From NCBI RefSeq assembly GCF_035668035.1, contig NZ_JAYMYJ010000152.1, positions 107,659 through 171,658 of the forward strand: DNA of 64,000 bases. The letters are read 5' to 3'. This document shows positions 1 through 8,315 of this stretch, piece by piece. How positions within the stretch are numbered: the stretch's first letter is position 1; each line of letters starts with the position of its first letter. This DNA comes from Thiothrix phosphatis (GTDB taxonomy: Bacteria; Pseudomonadota; Gammaproteobacteria; Thiotrichales; Thiotrichaceae). Position numbers and translations under genes: made by a program. The notes below the pieces were generated by a model. That model was not told where the DNA came from and made no database searches. It worked only from the letters and a program-made list of their open reading frames with translations.

Positions 1-250
1 TCTGGCCGAAAAACGCCTTGCCGCTGTCCGGGCGGGTCTTGCCGGTGATGATGTCCATCATGGTGGTTTTGCCTGCGCCATTGGGGCCGATGATGCAGCG
101 CAATTCCCCGGCGTCGATGTGCAGGCTCAGGTTGTTGATGGCCTTGAAGCCGTCGAAACTGACGTTGAGGTCTTCCAGGTAGAGGATCGTTTGGTGGCTG
201 GCGTCTGGCCGCCCGGCCTCCTGTTTCCGCAGGTGCGCGCCTTCGCTCAT
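1..250 (-). CDS. urtD: Urea ABC transporter ATP-binding protein UrtD (N-terminal part, cut by window edge)
   Basis: Only the first 83 codons are present; the gene runs off the left edge. The translation holds the Walker A motif GPNGAGKTT at about residues 54-62, preceded by a variable N-terminus, as in branched-chain-amino-acid/urea type ABC ATPases. The family role is to couple ATP hydrolysis to urea uptake through UrtBC, together with a second ATPase UrtE that would lie outside the window. The ATG overlaps the urtC stop codon (ATGA), so the two are translationally coupled. The assignment rests on the ATPase motif plus the unmistakable urtABC order upstream. Confidence 0.88.
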   Translation of the reverse strand, partial: MSEGAHLRKQEAGRPDASHQTILYLEDLNVSFDGFKAINNLSLHIDAGELRCIIGPNGAGKTTMMDIITGKTRPDSGKAFFGQ

Positions 251-1359
251 GCTTCCGCCCCCTTGTGCAGCCAGCGGCTACGCCTGAGGTGGCGCGCCAG
301 CCCCGCCAACCCTTGTGGCAGGTACAGCGTCACCAGCACGAACAGCGCGCCGAGCATGAACAGCCACGAATCCGGCATCAGCCCGGTGAACACGGTTTTG
401 GCGTAATTGACCAGGATCGCGCCCATGACCGCGCCGTACAGCGTGGCACGCCCGCCGATGGCGACCCAGATCACCACCTCAATCGAGTTGAGCGGGGAAA
501 ACTCGCCGGGGTTGATGATGCCCACCTGCGGCACATACAGCGCGCCCGCGATCCCGGCCAGCACTGCCGACACGGTGAACACCCAGGCTTTGTAGTGCTC
601 GACGCGGTAGCCGGTGAAGCGCGCGCGGCTTTCCGCATCGCGGATGGCGACCACCACCCGCCCCAGTTTGGAGCTGATGATGTGACGGCACAGCAGGTAG
701 CCGCCCGCCAGCGCCAGCCCCGACAGCAGGAACAGCGCGATGCGGGTGCTGTCCGCTTGCAGGCTGAAGCCGAGGATGTCCTTGAAGTCGGTCAGGCCAT
801 TGTTGCCGCCGAAGCCCATTTCATTGCGGAAAAACGCCAGCATCAGCGCATAGGTCAGCGCCTGGGTGATGATCGACAGGTACACGCCCGTGACCCGCGA
901 GCGGAACGCCAGCCAGCCGAACACGAACGCCAACAGCCCCGGCACCAGCGCCGCCATCAGCACGGCGAACCAGAACAGGTCGAAGCCATGCCAGAACCAC
1001 GGCAGCTCTTTCCAGTTGAGGAACACCATGAAATCCGGCAGTTCCGGGTTGCCGTACACGCCCCGGTCGCCGATCTGGCGCATCAGGTACATGCCCATCG
1101 CATAGCCGCCGAGTGCAAAGAACGCGCCATGGCCGAGGCTGAGGATTCCCAGATACCCCCAGGCCAGATCCACCGCCACCGCCAGCAATGCATAGGTCAG
1201 GTATTTGCCCATCAGCGTGACCAAGTAAGTGGGCAGGTGCAGGAAACTGCCTTCCGGCACCAGCAGGTTCAGCACCGGCACCAGCACTATCATCAGTGCC
1301 AGCAGCGCCAGCATGATTTGCCCGCCTCGGTCGCCTTGCAGGATACGTGCAATCAACAT
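247..1359 (-). CDS. urtC: Urea ABC transporter permease UrtC
   Basis: A 370-aa polytopic inner-membrane protein of the LivM/UrtC permease family. It has about ten hydrophobic segments and the family signature region with DLAWGYLGILSLGHGAFFA near residues 64-82. With UrtB it forms the transmembrane channel of the high-affinity urea importer; urea delivered by UrtA is passed to cytoplasmic urease. It starts 3 nt after the urtB stop and its stop overlaps the urtD start, so it is in the middle of a tight operon. Length and start match the family. An amide or short-chain-amide transporter is a less likely alternative because UrtA and the long UrtB are diagnostic. Confidence 0.93.
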   Translation of the reverse strand: MLIARILQGDRGGQIMLALLALMIVLVPVLNLLVPEGSFLHLPTYLVTLMGKYLTYALLAVAVDLAWGYLGILSLGHGAFFALGGYAMGMYLMRQIGDRGVYGNPELPDFMVFLNWKELPWFWHGFDLFWFAVLMAALVPGLLAFVFGWLAFRSRVTGVYLSIITQALTYALMLAFFRNEMGFGGNNGLTDFKDILGFSLQADSTRIALFLLSGLALAGGYLLCRHIISSKLGRVVVAIRDAESRARFTGYRVEHYKAWVFTVSAVLAGIAGALYVPQVGIINPGEFSPLNSIEVVIWVAIGGRATLYGAVMGAILVNYAKTVFTGLMPDSWLFMLGALFVLVTLYLPQGLAGLARHLRRSRWLHKGAEA

Positions 1360-1362
1360 GGC

Positions 1363-3033
1363 CTAATCCCCCGCCGCCCGGCCTTTTTGCGGGAACAAGC
1401 CGCGTGGCCGTTTCTGGATGAACAGGATAATGAACACCAGCACCAGGATCTTGGCCAGCACCGCGCCTGCCCACGGCTCCAGCACCTTGTTGATGACGCC
1501 CAGCGACAGCCCGGCCAGCAGTGTCCCCCACAGGTTGCCGACCCCGCCGAACACCACCACCATGAAGGAGTCGATGATGTAGGACTGCCCCAAGTTCGGC
1601 CCGACATTGGTCAGTTGGCTGAGGGCCACGCCCGCCACGCCCGCAATGCCGGAACCCAGGCCGAAGGTCAGCGCATCCACCCGCGCCGAACGCACCCCCA
1701 TTGCCCGCGCCATCGCCCGGTTCTGCGACACGGCGCGCACCTGCAAGCCCAGGTGGGTCTTGCGCAAAATCATGAACAGTGCGGCGAACACCAGCAGGCA
1801 GAACAGGATGATGTACAGGCGGTTGAGCGTCAGCGACAGCACGGCGTTGATGTCCAGCGTGCCCGACATCCAGGCCGGGTTGGAAACCGGCACGTTCTGC
1901 GGCGAAATCACCGTGCGCACCAGTTGTTGCAGGATCAGGCTGACGCCGAAGGTGGCCAGCAAGGTTTCCAGCGGCCTGCCGTACAGGTGGCGGATCACGC
2001 TGCGTTCAATAAAAATCCCTGCCGCGCCGGAGACTATGAACGCGGCGGGAATGGCAATAAACAGTGAATAATCAATGAAATTCGGCATCAGTTGCTGCAC
2101 CAGCCAAGTGGTGTACGCCCCCAGCATGATCAGCTCGCCGTGCGCCATATTGATCACGCCCATGACGCCGAAGGTGATGGCCAGCCCGATCGCCGCCAGC
2201 ACCAGCACCGAGCCGAGGCTGAGGCCGAAAAACAGGGTTTCGGCGTAACCGTACAGGGCAATGCGCTCATCGATGCTTTGCAGTGCGTGTTTGGCCGCCG
2301 CCGCAATCTGCGGGTTTGCATGGCTGGCCAGGTTGGCCAAGCGGTTGCGCACTTTCGGGTGCAGGCTGCCGGAAACGGTTGCGATCGCCGCCAGTTGCCC
2401 TTCCGCCGAACCGTTGTTCAGCGCGGACATGGCAACCCCGAGCTGCATGGCTTCGTGGATGGCCGGGTTGGTTTCCTTGGCTGCCAGGGTTTGCAGCAAG
2501 GCGGCGCTGTCCGGGTCAATGGCGTCAAGCATCGCATTGACCGCTTGCAGGCGCACGCTGTCGTCCGGGCTGGCCAAGCTTAACCGGGCGATGCCTGCGC
2601 GCAGCTGTTTGCGCATGCTGTTGTTGATGGTGATCTTGCTGAAATTGCCTTGGTCGGCGCTGTCGACTGCATTGCCGGTGATGGCGTCGGTGAGCTGGCT
2701 GCCATCCAGCAAGGCGATGCGGTTGTCCTGCTTGTCGGCGTACAGCTTGCCGTTGAGCAGGGCTTCCAGCCAGCGTTGCGCGTGCGCCTCGTTGCTGTTG
2801 GCCAGCAGCTCGATGGCATTGGCCTTTTGCTGGAAAGAGGGGTCTTGCAGCCAGAGCGCGGCTTGTTGCAGCGGGGGCAGGGCGGCGGGTTGCGCGCCAC
2901 TGCTGGCGGCTGGCGCATCCGGCGGCGCGGCGGCGGGGGGCTGGCTGGCCGGATCAGCTTGGCTGGCGGCTGCCGCCATCAGCAGCAGGGCGGCCAGGAA
3001 TGCGGCGAATCCTGTGGTGGTCTTCAACGCCAT
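1363..3033 (-). CDS. urtB: Urea ABC transporter permease UrtB (long form with N-terminal domain)
   Basis: A 556-aa LivH-type permease. The C-terminal half (from about residue 260) is the membrane permease with the typical segment FGVMGVINMAHGELIMLGAY. The N-terminal half starts with a signal-like segment (residues 8-25), an Ala/Pro-rich linker and a helical HEAT-like domain with repeated LLxxxxNxAI-type helices, predicted outside the membrane. This N-terminal extension is characteristic of UrtB and separates it from amino-acid LivH proteins. It partners UrtC. It lies 111 nt downstream of urtA, and that gap carries a strong stem-loop. Confidence 0.93.
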   Translation of the reverse strand: MALKTTTGFAAFLAALLLMAAAASQADPASQPPAAAPPDAPAASSGAQPAALPPLQQAALWLQDPSFQQKANAIELLANSNEAHAQRWLEALLNGKLYADKQDNRIALLDGSQLTDAITGNAVDSADQGNFSKITINNSMRKQLRAGIARLSLASPDDSVRLQAVNAMLDAIDPDSAALLQTLAAKETNPAIHEAMQLGVAMSALNNGSAEGQLAAIATVSGSLHPKVRNRLANLASHANPQIAAAAKHALQSIDERIALYGYAETLFFGLSLGSVLVLAAIGLAITFGVMGVINMAHGELIMLGAYTTWLVQQLMPNFIDYSLFIAIPAAFIVSGAAGIFIERSVIRHLYGRPLETLLATFGVSLILQQLVRTVISPQNVPVSNPAWMSGTLDINAVLSLTLNRLYIILFCLLVFAALFMILRKTHLGLQVRAVSQNRAMARAMGVRSARVDALTFGLGSGIAGVAGVALSQLTNVGPNLGQSYIIDSFMVVVFGGVGNLWGTLLAGLSLGVINKVLEPWAGAVLAKILVLVFIILFIQKRPRGLFPQKGRAAGD

Positions 3034-3065
3034 AATGAACCGTCCGTTGGGGTGAGGGGAGAACA

Positions 3066-3106
3066 GGGCGTCCGCCCGCCGTTCCCGGCGACCGGGCGGG
3101 ACGCCC
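3066..3106 (-). promoter_or_regulatory. Intercistronic stem-loop between urtA and urtB
   Basis: The arms GGGCGTCCGCCCG (3066-3078) and CGGGCGGGACGCCC (3093-3106) form a GC-rich hairpin of 13-14 pairs with one extra base. No T-run follows on the minus strand, so it is unlikely to be a complete terminator. Such hairpins after binding-protein genes commonly stabilise the upstream mRNA or cause partial termination, raising UrtA over the membrane subunits; that role here is inferred. Confidence 0.6.
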
Positions 3107-3144
3107 AGCAGTGCTTGGAAGGTCAGAGGTTAATCATTTTCTGA

Positions 3145-4455
3145 TCACTTGTAGTTCTGGCCGGAACACTTTTTGGTTTCGGTATTGTAGTTACCGCACG
3201 GTTTACCGCCTGTTTTCTCGCCAGTCCAGTCGGCTTCAATGACCTTTGAGGAAGGCAGGTAGTCAGACCATGCGTCGCCGGGAACTTCTTTGTCGGTTTT
3301 CCAGACCACATCAAATTGGCCGTCTTCCTGGATTTCGCCAATCAGCACCGGCTTGGTGATGTGGTGGTTGGGCAGCATTTTGGCGGTGCCGCCGGTCAGG
3401 TTGGGTGTGTCCAGGCCGATGATGGCTTCCGCCACTTTGTCGGGGTCGGTCGTACCGGCTTTTTCCACCGCCTTGACCCACAGGTTGAAGCCGATCATGT
3501 GCGCTTCCATCGGGTCATTGGTGACGCGCTTGTCGTCCTTGATGAATGCATGCCACTGTTTGATGAAGGCTTTGTTGGCGGGCGTGTCGACGCTCATGAA
3601 GTAGTTCCAGGCCGCCAGATGGCCGACCAGCGGCTTGGTGTCGATGCCGGAAAGCTCTTCCTCACCCACGGAGAAGGCCACGACCGGAATGTCTTCCGCC
3701 GAAATGCCTTGGTTGCCCAGCTCCTTGTAGAACGGCACGTTGGCGTCGCCGTTGATGGTGGAGACCACCGCCGTTTTCTTGCCTTCGGAGCCAAATTTCT
3801 TGATGTCGGCGACGATGGACTGCCAGTCGGAATGGCCGAACGGGGTGTAGTTGATCATGATGTCTTTTTCATCGACCCCTTTGGCTTTCAGGTAGGCTTC
3901 CAGAATCTTGTTGGTGGTGCGCGGGTACACATAGTCGGTGCCAGCCAGCACCCAGCGTTTCACGCCCAGGTCGTTCATCAGGTAATCCACTGCCGGAATC
4001 GCCTGCTGGTTGGGTGCCGCGCCGGTGTAGAACACGTTTTTGGAGGATTCTTCCCCTTCATATTGCACCGGGTAGAACAGCAGGCCGTTCAGCTCCTCAA
4101 ATACCGGTAGGACGGATTTGCGCGAGACGGAAGTCCAGCAGCCGAAAACCGCCGCCACCTTGTCCTTTGCCAGCAGTTCACGCGCTTTCTCGGCGAACAG
4201 CGGCCAGTCGGATGCCGGGTCGACCACCACGGCCTCCAGCTTCTTGCCCAGCAGGCCGCCTTTCTTGTTCTGCTCGTCGACCAGCATCAGCATGGTGTCT
4301 TTCAGCGTGGTTTCGCTGATCGCCATGGTGCCGGATAGGGAATGCAGCACGCCCACCTTGATGGTGCCGTCCGCCGCCGCCAGGGTGGAAAGCCCCAGTG
4401 CCATGGCTGCGCCGACCGTCAGCAGGGTGCGTTTCAGAAATGTGTTGAGGGACAT
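3145..4455 (-). CDS. urtA: Urea ABC transporter substrate-binding protein UrtA
   Basis: A 436-aa periplasmic binding protein (Peripla_BP_5/6 type) with an N-terminal signal peptide (hydrophobic core about residues 10-24, Ala-rich cleavage site near residue 27). The mature start IKVGVLHSLSGTMAISE and the segment FYPVQYEGEESS are characteristic of UrtA/FmdD-type urea and short-amide binding proteins. It captures urea in the periplasm and delivers it to UrtBC. The gene is first in the operon, has an AGGAG ribosome site, and is preceded at the right distance by a sigma-54 promoter. Short-chain amides are a possible alternative ligand, but operon content favours urea. Confidence 0.93.
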   Translation of the reverse strand: MSLNTFLKRTLLTVGAAMALGLSTLAAADGTIKVGVLHSLSGTMAISETTLKDTMLMLVDEQNKKGGLLGKKLEAVVVDPASDWPLFAEKARELLAKDKVAAVFGCWTSVSRKSVLPVFEELNGLLFYPVQYEGEESSKNVFYTGAAPNQQAIPAVDYLMNDLGVKRWVLAGTDYVYPRTTNKILEAYLKAKGVDEKDIMINYTPFGHSDWQSIVADIKKFGSEGKKTAVVSTINGDANVPFYKELGNQGISAEDIPVVAFSVGEEELSGIDTKPLVGHLAAWNYFMSVDTPANKAFIKQWHAFIKDDKRVTNDPMEAHMIGFNLWVKAVEKAGTTDPDKVAEAIIGLDTPNLTGGTAKMLPNHHITKPVLIGEIQEDGQFDVVWKTDKEVPGDAWSDYLPSSKVIEADWTGEKTGGKPCGNYNTETKKCSGQNYK

Positions 4456-4494
4456 GTAGCGACTCCTGAATGTAAGGGATGCGGATTATTGTCC

Positions 4495-4510
4495 AGCAGG
4501 AATTGTGCCA
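4495..4510 (-). promoter_or_regulatory. Sigma-54 promoter of the urt operon
   Basis: On the minus strand the sequence reads TGGCAC, five bases (AATTC), CTGCT. The -24 box is perfect and the -12 GC is correctly placed. The predicted start near 4484 would leave about 29 nt to the urtA ATG. Upstream, TGCACC (4572-4577) resembles one half of an NtrC site at about -90, but no full palindrome was seen. Nitrogen control of urea uptake by NtrC and RpoN is well known, so site and gene function agree. Confidence 0.7.
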
Positions 4511-4663
4511 ACGTGAATGCGCCATGAACAGGCGGGAAACCTTTCGCCAAGGGGGCATTGACTGGGCGGCATGCACCACGGTCAGGGCGTGCGCTTGGTT
4601 CGCCGCATCACGCTGGCGCATATTTCCCGGAGCGTTGGCTGTCGGCGTGCCTCGGCTTAAGTG

Positions 4664-5182
4664 TTACGGCCCCACAGCCGACATCTGATTGACGTTTTGC
4701 TGGATGTTGCCGACATTGGTGTTCAGGGTGCGGAAATGTTGCGCCATGCTGCCGACTCCCTGGTTGATGCTGCCGACATGCTGGTCCATCGCGGTGACGT
4801 TGGCGGTCATGCCCGCAAGACTGGCCTGCATGCCGCTGACATCCCTGTTCATGCCCGTCATCTGCTCGTTGATGACCGGCATCAGCTTGATGTCCTCCTC
4901 CATGTTGGCGACATAGCCGGTCATGTCATGCATGCGTTCGGCGACCCGCCCGAAATATTCATGCATGGAAACCATGTCCTTGATCATGGTGCGGAATTCC
5001 TGGGTCATGACGTGCATGAAGTGCAAGTTGAGCAACGCCAGGCAGGCCAGCAACACCAGCACCACGCGGATCACGGCGTTGGCCTTGGCGCGCTCCTGCG
5101 CAATCGTCAGGCCGCCTTGCACCACCCGTTTCTCCAGCTCCTGTACGGAGGCCAGGATCTTGTTCAGTTTGTCGGGTTCCAT
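4664..5182 (-). CDS. Membrane-anchored coiled-coil protein with periplasmic heptad array
   Basis: I do not recognise a named family. The 172-aa product has a short cytoplasmic helix (residues 1-35), one transmembrane helix (about 37-57) and a long periplasmic coiled coil. From about residue 108 it shows roughly nine consecutive 7-residue units of the form V/L-x-x-M/I/L-x-x-x. The ATG at 5182 is used; a GTG nine bases upstream is possible. It follows a paralogous gene by 13 nt and is the third gene of an operon that begins with a Cache-domain sensor. The layout suggests an oligomeric envelope partner of that sensor, which is inference. Confidence 0.7.
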   Translation of the reverse strand: MEPDKLNKILASVQELEKRVVQGGLTIAQERAKANAVIRVVLVLLACLALLNLHFMHVMTQEFRTMIKDMVSMHEYFGRVAERMHDMTGYVANMEEDIKLMPVINEQMTGMNRDVSGMQASLAGMTANVTAMDQHVGSINQGVGSMAQHFRTLNTNVGNIQQNVNQMSAVGP

Positions 5183-5195
5183 GGTTTTCACCCGC

Positions 5196-5741
5196 TTACC
5201 AGAAAGGGTTCATGGTGTTGAACATGCGCATGGGTTGGGACAGCTTGCGCACGTCGCGGCGCATCTGGTAGACGTTTTGGTCCATGTAATAGAAGGATTG
5301 GGTCATGTCGTTGATGTTGTAGGTCAGGGGGGACATATTCTGGTTGATGCGGGTGATGTGCTGGCCCATTTGCTGTACGTCCGCCCCCATGAGGCGGGTG
5401 TTGCTGCGCATGTCGTCAATGTTTTTGGTGATGGCGGGCAGGGCGCTGACATGCTGGCGCAGCGCGTCCACATTGCCGCGCATGGTTTCCATGTCGGTGG
5501 TGATGCTGCTGAAATACTGGTTCATCTGGTTGATGGTGTTGCCCAGTTGCGGCAGGAAGCTGGAAAGGATGGTCACCATGACCGACATCAGCAAAATCAG
5601 CACCGCAATGGCGATGAAGGTGATGCGGTACAGCAGGTTGATGCGTTTGATGGCTTCCTGCTGGCGTTCCTGCTGCATGGTGATAATGTTTTGCAGCTTG
5701 AGCAGGGTCTGCTCCAGCGTGGTTTCCGGTGTTGGCGTCAC
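5196..5741 (-). CDS. Membrane-anchored coiled-coil protein, paralogue of its downstream neighbour
   Basis: A 181-aa protein of unknown function with a cytoplasmic amphipathic N-terminus (residues 8-35), one transmembrane helix (about 40-62) and a periplasmic coiled coil rich in Met, Asn and Gln. The start chosen is GTG at 5741, overlapping the stop of the upstream gene (GTGA) with GGGAG five bases before it; an ATG much further upstream in the same frame would run back through the neighbouring gene and is rejected. It shares topology and heptad pattern with the next gene, suggesting duplication. It is probably co-translated with the Cache sensor. Confidence 0.7.
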   Translation of the reverse strand: MTPTPETTLEQTLLKLQNIITMQQERQQEAIKRINLLYRITFIAIAVLILLMSVMVTILSSFLPQLGNTINQMNQYFSSITTDMETMRGNVDALRQHVSALPAITKNIDDMRSNTRLMGADVQQMGQHITRINQNMSPLTYNINDMTQSFYYMDQNVYQMRRDVRKLSQPMRMFNTMNPFW

Positions 5742-6886
5742 TTGAACTCCCGTTTGCGTCCAAACAAAAGGTACAGGATAAACAGGAACAGGAGCACGAT
5801 GGTGGCGGTCATGGTCATGTTTTCCTGCAATGAGCGTTTGACCCCGCCCAGCAGATCCTCTTCCGGCGCCACCAGCAGCAGGCTCCAATCCGCGCCGAAG
5901 CTTTCCCTGAAGCGCAAGATGACGGCGGCGTAGCCAAAGCCGTCGTGGCTGAACCAGATGGTGTTGTCGCCGGTTTCGTCGCTATAGGGGCGTCTGGCCG
6001 GTTGCGCCTGTTGGTACAGTTTCCAGGCTTTGGCCACCCAGGCATGGTCGTCACTGAGCATGTCCATGGTCGCCAAGGCGCCGGTCTGCCGGATGGATTG
6101 CTTGGCGGTGTTGGTCAGTTTCAGGCGCGTAGGGTAAGCGACCAGCTCGTTGTTGTCATTAATGATGAGCGCCATGTCGCGGCGGCCAAAGGTTTGCTTG
6201 TTGAGAAAATCCGACAACCCATCGAGGCTGATGTCAGCGCCGAAGACGCCCTGCAGGTGGCTGGCAGTGTCGAAATAGGCGCGGGAAACGGTGATGCCCA
6301 GCTTGCCGGTGCTTTCGAAGCGGTACAGCGGCGTGAATTGGGGCGCGTTGCCCGCCTGCTGTTGCGGGTACCACGGGCGGGTGCGGGGGTCGTAGCCGTT
6401 CACCTGGTCGGTGTGGGCCAGTGGCGAGTAATCCGGGGCGCGGAAGGTGGCATATTCCAGGGTGCCGTTGTCGTTGTCCTGGTGCTGTATCACCCGGGTG
6501 GAGGGCTGGGGAAGTTTGCGCGCTTGCAGCATATTGCCTTGCGTGTCGGCCAGGAAAATGGAGCTGATGTAATCGTGCAACTGCAATTCCCGCCAGAACA
6601 GTTTCAGCCAGTCATCCTGGTAATGCAGGATGCTGTTGGGCGCGGCGACCGATGAGGTGGCGATGATGACGTTGGTTTCCAACTGGGTTTCCGCCGCCGC
6701 AAAAATGTCGTCGGTGCGCTGGATGATAATGTCGCCGATGCCCAGCATCAGTTTCCGGGACAGTTCCAGCGCGGAGTTGGTGGTGCGCTGGTAGGCGCTG
6801 ACAATGGCGGTCACCACCGCCGCCAGCAACAGGAGGGTGAAAATGAAGGTCAGGATTTTCTTGAGGGTGCTGACCACCGAGTTCAT
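5738..6886 (-). CDS. Cache-domain membrane sensor lacking a cytoplasmic output domain
   Basis: A 382-aa protein with an N-terminal transmembrane helix (about residues 10-32), a large periplasmic region resembling a double Cache/PDC sensor (segments such as DPRTRPWYPQ and YFDTASHLQGVFGADISLDGLSDFL match the family), and a second transmembrane helix near residues 357-376. It then ends with a few basic residues. Cache proteins normally continue into a kinase, cyclase or chemoreceptor module; here none follows. Downstream genes encode two membrane coiled-coil proteins, so signalling may be through partner proteins. Alternative starts are ATG at 6931 or TTG at 6943. The ligand is unknown; Cache domains bind small organic molecules. 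Confidence 0.78.
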   Translation of the reverse strand: MNSVVSTLKKILTFIFTLLLLAAVVTAIVSAYQRTTNSALELSRKLMLGIGDIIIQRTDDIFAAAETQLETNVIIATSSVAAPNSILHYQDDWLKLFWRELQLHDYISSIFLADTQGNMLQARKLPQPSTRVIQHQDNDNGTLEYATFRAPDYSPLAHTDQVNGYDPRTRPWYPQQQAGNAPQFTPLYRFESTGKLGITVSRAYFDTASHLQGVFGADISLDGLSDFLNKQTFGRRDMALIINDNNELVAYPTRLKLTNTAKQSIRQTGALATMDMLSDDHAWVAKAWKLYQQAQPARRPYSDETGDNTIWFSHDGFGYAAVILRFRESFGADWSLLLVAPEEDLLGGVKRSLQENMTMTATIVLLFLFILYLLFGRKREFK

Positions 6887-7026
6887 GACTTCCGGGCAAG
6901 GGATGATTTGGTTTCTCACAGTGACGTGCATGACCTTTGGCAAGACTGAGGGTTTGTATTGTACCTGTTGTATCCCTAGACTTGCCTGAATCCACTATCC
7001 CTAACCCCTGAATAGCACGCGGCACC

Positions 7027-8301
7027 ATGACCCAGGATTTCTTCCACAAATATTCGCCTTTTCTCCGGGCGCTGCCCAACGCCTTGCTCCACGACATATT
7101 GCGCGGCGAAATCACCCTGCGCGCCATGAGCCTGGTCTACACCACGCTGCTGTCGCTGGCACCGTTATTGGCATTGAGCTTTTCCGTGCTGAAAGGGTTT
7201 GGCGTCCATAACCAGATGGAGCCAATCCTGTTCAGCCTGTTGGCGCCGCTGGGGGCGAAGGCGGGGGAGTTCACCCAACAGATCCTCGGCTTCGTCGACA
7301 ATATCCGGGTGGGGGTGCTGGGTGTGACCGGGCTGGCCATCCTGCTCTACACCGTCGTTTCGCTGATGCAGAAGATTGAAAACGCCTTCAACCACATCTG
7401 GCGGGTGAAGCGGCCACGCTCGCTGGCCGCCCAGTTCCGCGATTACCTGAGCGTGGTGATGGTCGGGCCAGTGCTGATGTTTTCGGCGCTGGGGGTGTGG
7501 ACATCGCTGCAAGACATTGCGTTGGTGCAGGCCATCACCCAGGTTGAGCCGTTTGGTTCGCTGCTGGCGATGCTGCTGAAACTGTTGCCCGTTGTCCTGG
7601 TGGTGCTGGCTTTCACGTTTCTGTACCTGTTCATGCCGAATACGCGGGTGCAGCCACGGGCGGCATTGGGTGGTGCCTTGGTTGCGGGCGTGGTTTGGCA
7701 AGTGGCGGGGTGGCTGTTTGCGTCATTCGTGGTCAGTTTCGGGCAACAGACGGCGATTTACTCCATTTTCGCCAGCCTGTTCCTGTTCATGCTGTGGCTG
7801 TATGTGGGCTGGGTGATTGTGTTGACGGGGGCGCGGCTGGCGTATTACTTCCAGTACCCCGATGCAGTGCGGCTGAACCAGCAGCCGGAGGAAACCAGTG
7901 TGCAGGCCCGCGAATTGCTGGCAGTGTCGATCCTGCGCGAGATCGGCCAGCGTTTCCTGGACAAGCGGGCACCGCCAACGCTGGATGAGCTGCGTAAGGT
8001 CATTCCGGTTTCGCGTTTCCTGTTGGAAGATTCCTTGCAAGACCTGATCAGTTACGGTGTCCTCTGCCGTGATGACAATGAGCCGCCGCATTATCTGTTG
8101 CAGGTTTCACCGACCACCCTGACGGTGGCCGATATTCGCCAGCATTTCTGGCAGGGGACAGCTGAACAGCAACAGCAGGCCCGCGACATCCAGCGACAGA
8201 CCGGCTTGGATGGCCAGTGGTTGGAGGAAGTCGCCCTGAACCCGCATTGGACGGTGCAGGCCCTGTTGGAAAAGCATCTGGGGGCTAGCAGCAAAACCTG
8301 A
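7027..8301 (+). CDS. YihY/BrkB family inner-membrane protein
   Basis: A 424-aa protein whose first 280 residues are the YihY/BrkB (UPF0761) domain: about six transmembrane helices, the N-terminal motif RAMSLVYTTLLSLAPLLALSF in two adjoining halves, and WRVKRPRSLAAQFRDYL. The family was once called RNase BN but has no ribonuclease activity; its transport or envelope role is unsettled. The C-terminal 140 residues are soluble and include a winged-helix-like region (about 300-350), as in longer members of the family. It is monocistronic and convergent with dgt, with only 14 bp between stop codons. Confidence 0.88.
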   Translation: MTQDFFHKYSPFLRALPNALLHDILRGEITLRAMSLVYTTLLSLAPLLALSFSVLKGFGVHNQMEPILFSLLAPLGAKAGEFTQQILGFVDNIRVGVLGVTGLAILLYTVVSLMQKIENAFNHIWRVKRPRSLAAQFRDYLSVVMVGPVLMFSALGVWTSLQDIALVQAITQVEPFGSLLAMLLKLLPVVLVVLAFTFLYLFMPNTRVQPRAALGGALVAGVVWQVAGWLFASFVVSFGQQTAIYSIFASLFLFMLWLYVGWVIVLTGARLAYYFQYPDAVRLNQQPEETSVQARELLAVSILREIGQRFLDKRAPPTLDELRKVIPVSRFLLEDSLQDLISYGVLCRDDNEPPHYLLQVSPTTLTVADIRQHFWQGTAEQQQQARDIQRQTGLDGQWLEEVALNPHWTVQALLEKHLGASSKT

Positions 8302-8315
8302 CGCAAGCGGCAGCG

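Noticed and set aside
265..2067. A 600-codon plus-strand open frame opposite urtB and urtC
   Set aside because: Its product is His/Gln/Arg-rich nonsense, typical of the antisense of GC-rich genes, and urtB/urtC are unmistakable on the other strand.
3066..3106. Full terminator between urtA and urtB
   Set aside because: There is no T-run and the operon clearly continues, so it is kept only as an intercistronic stem-loop.
5742..5888. An upstream ATG start for the first coiled-coil protein
   Set aside because: It would read antifold Gly/His/Arg-rich sequence through the Cache gene; the overlapping GTG has a good GGGAG site.
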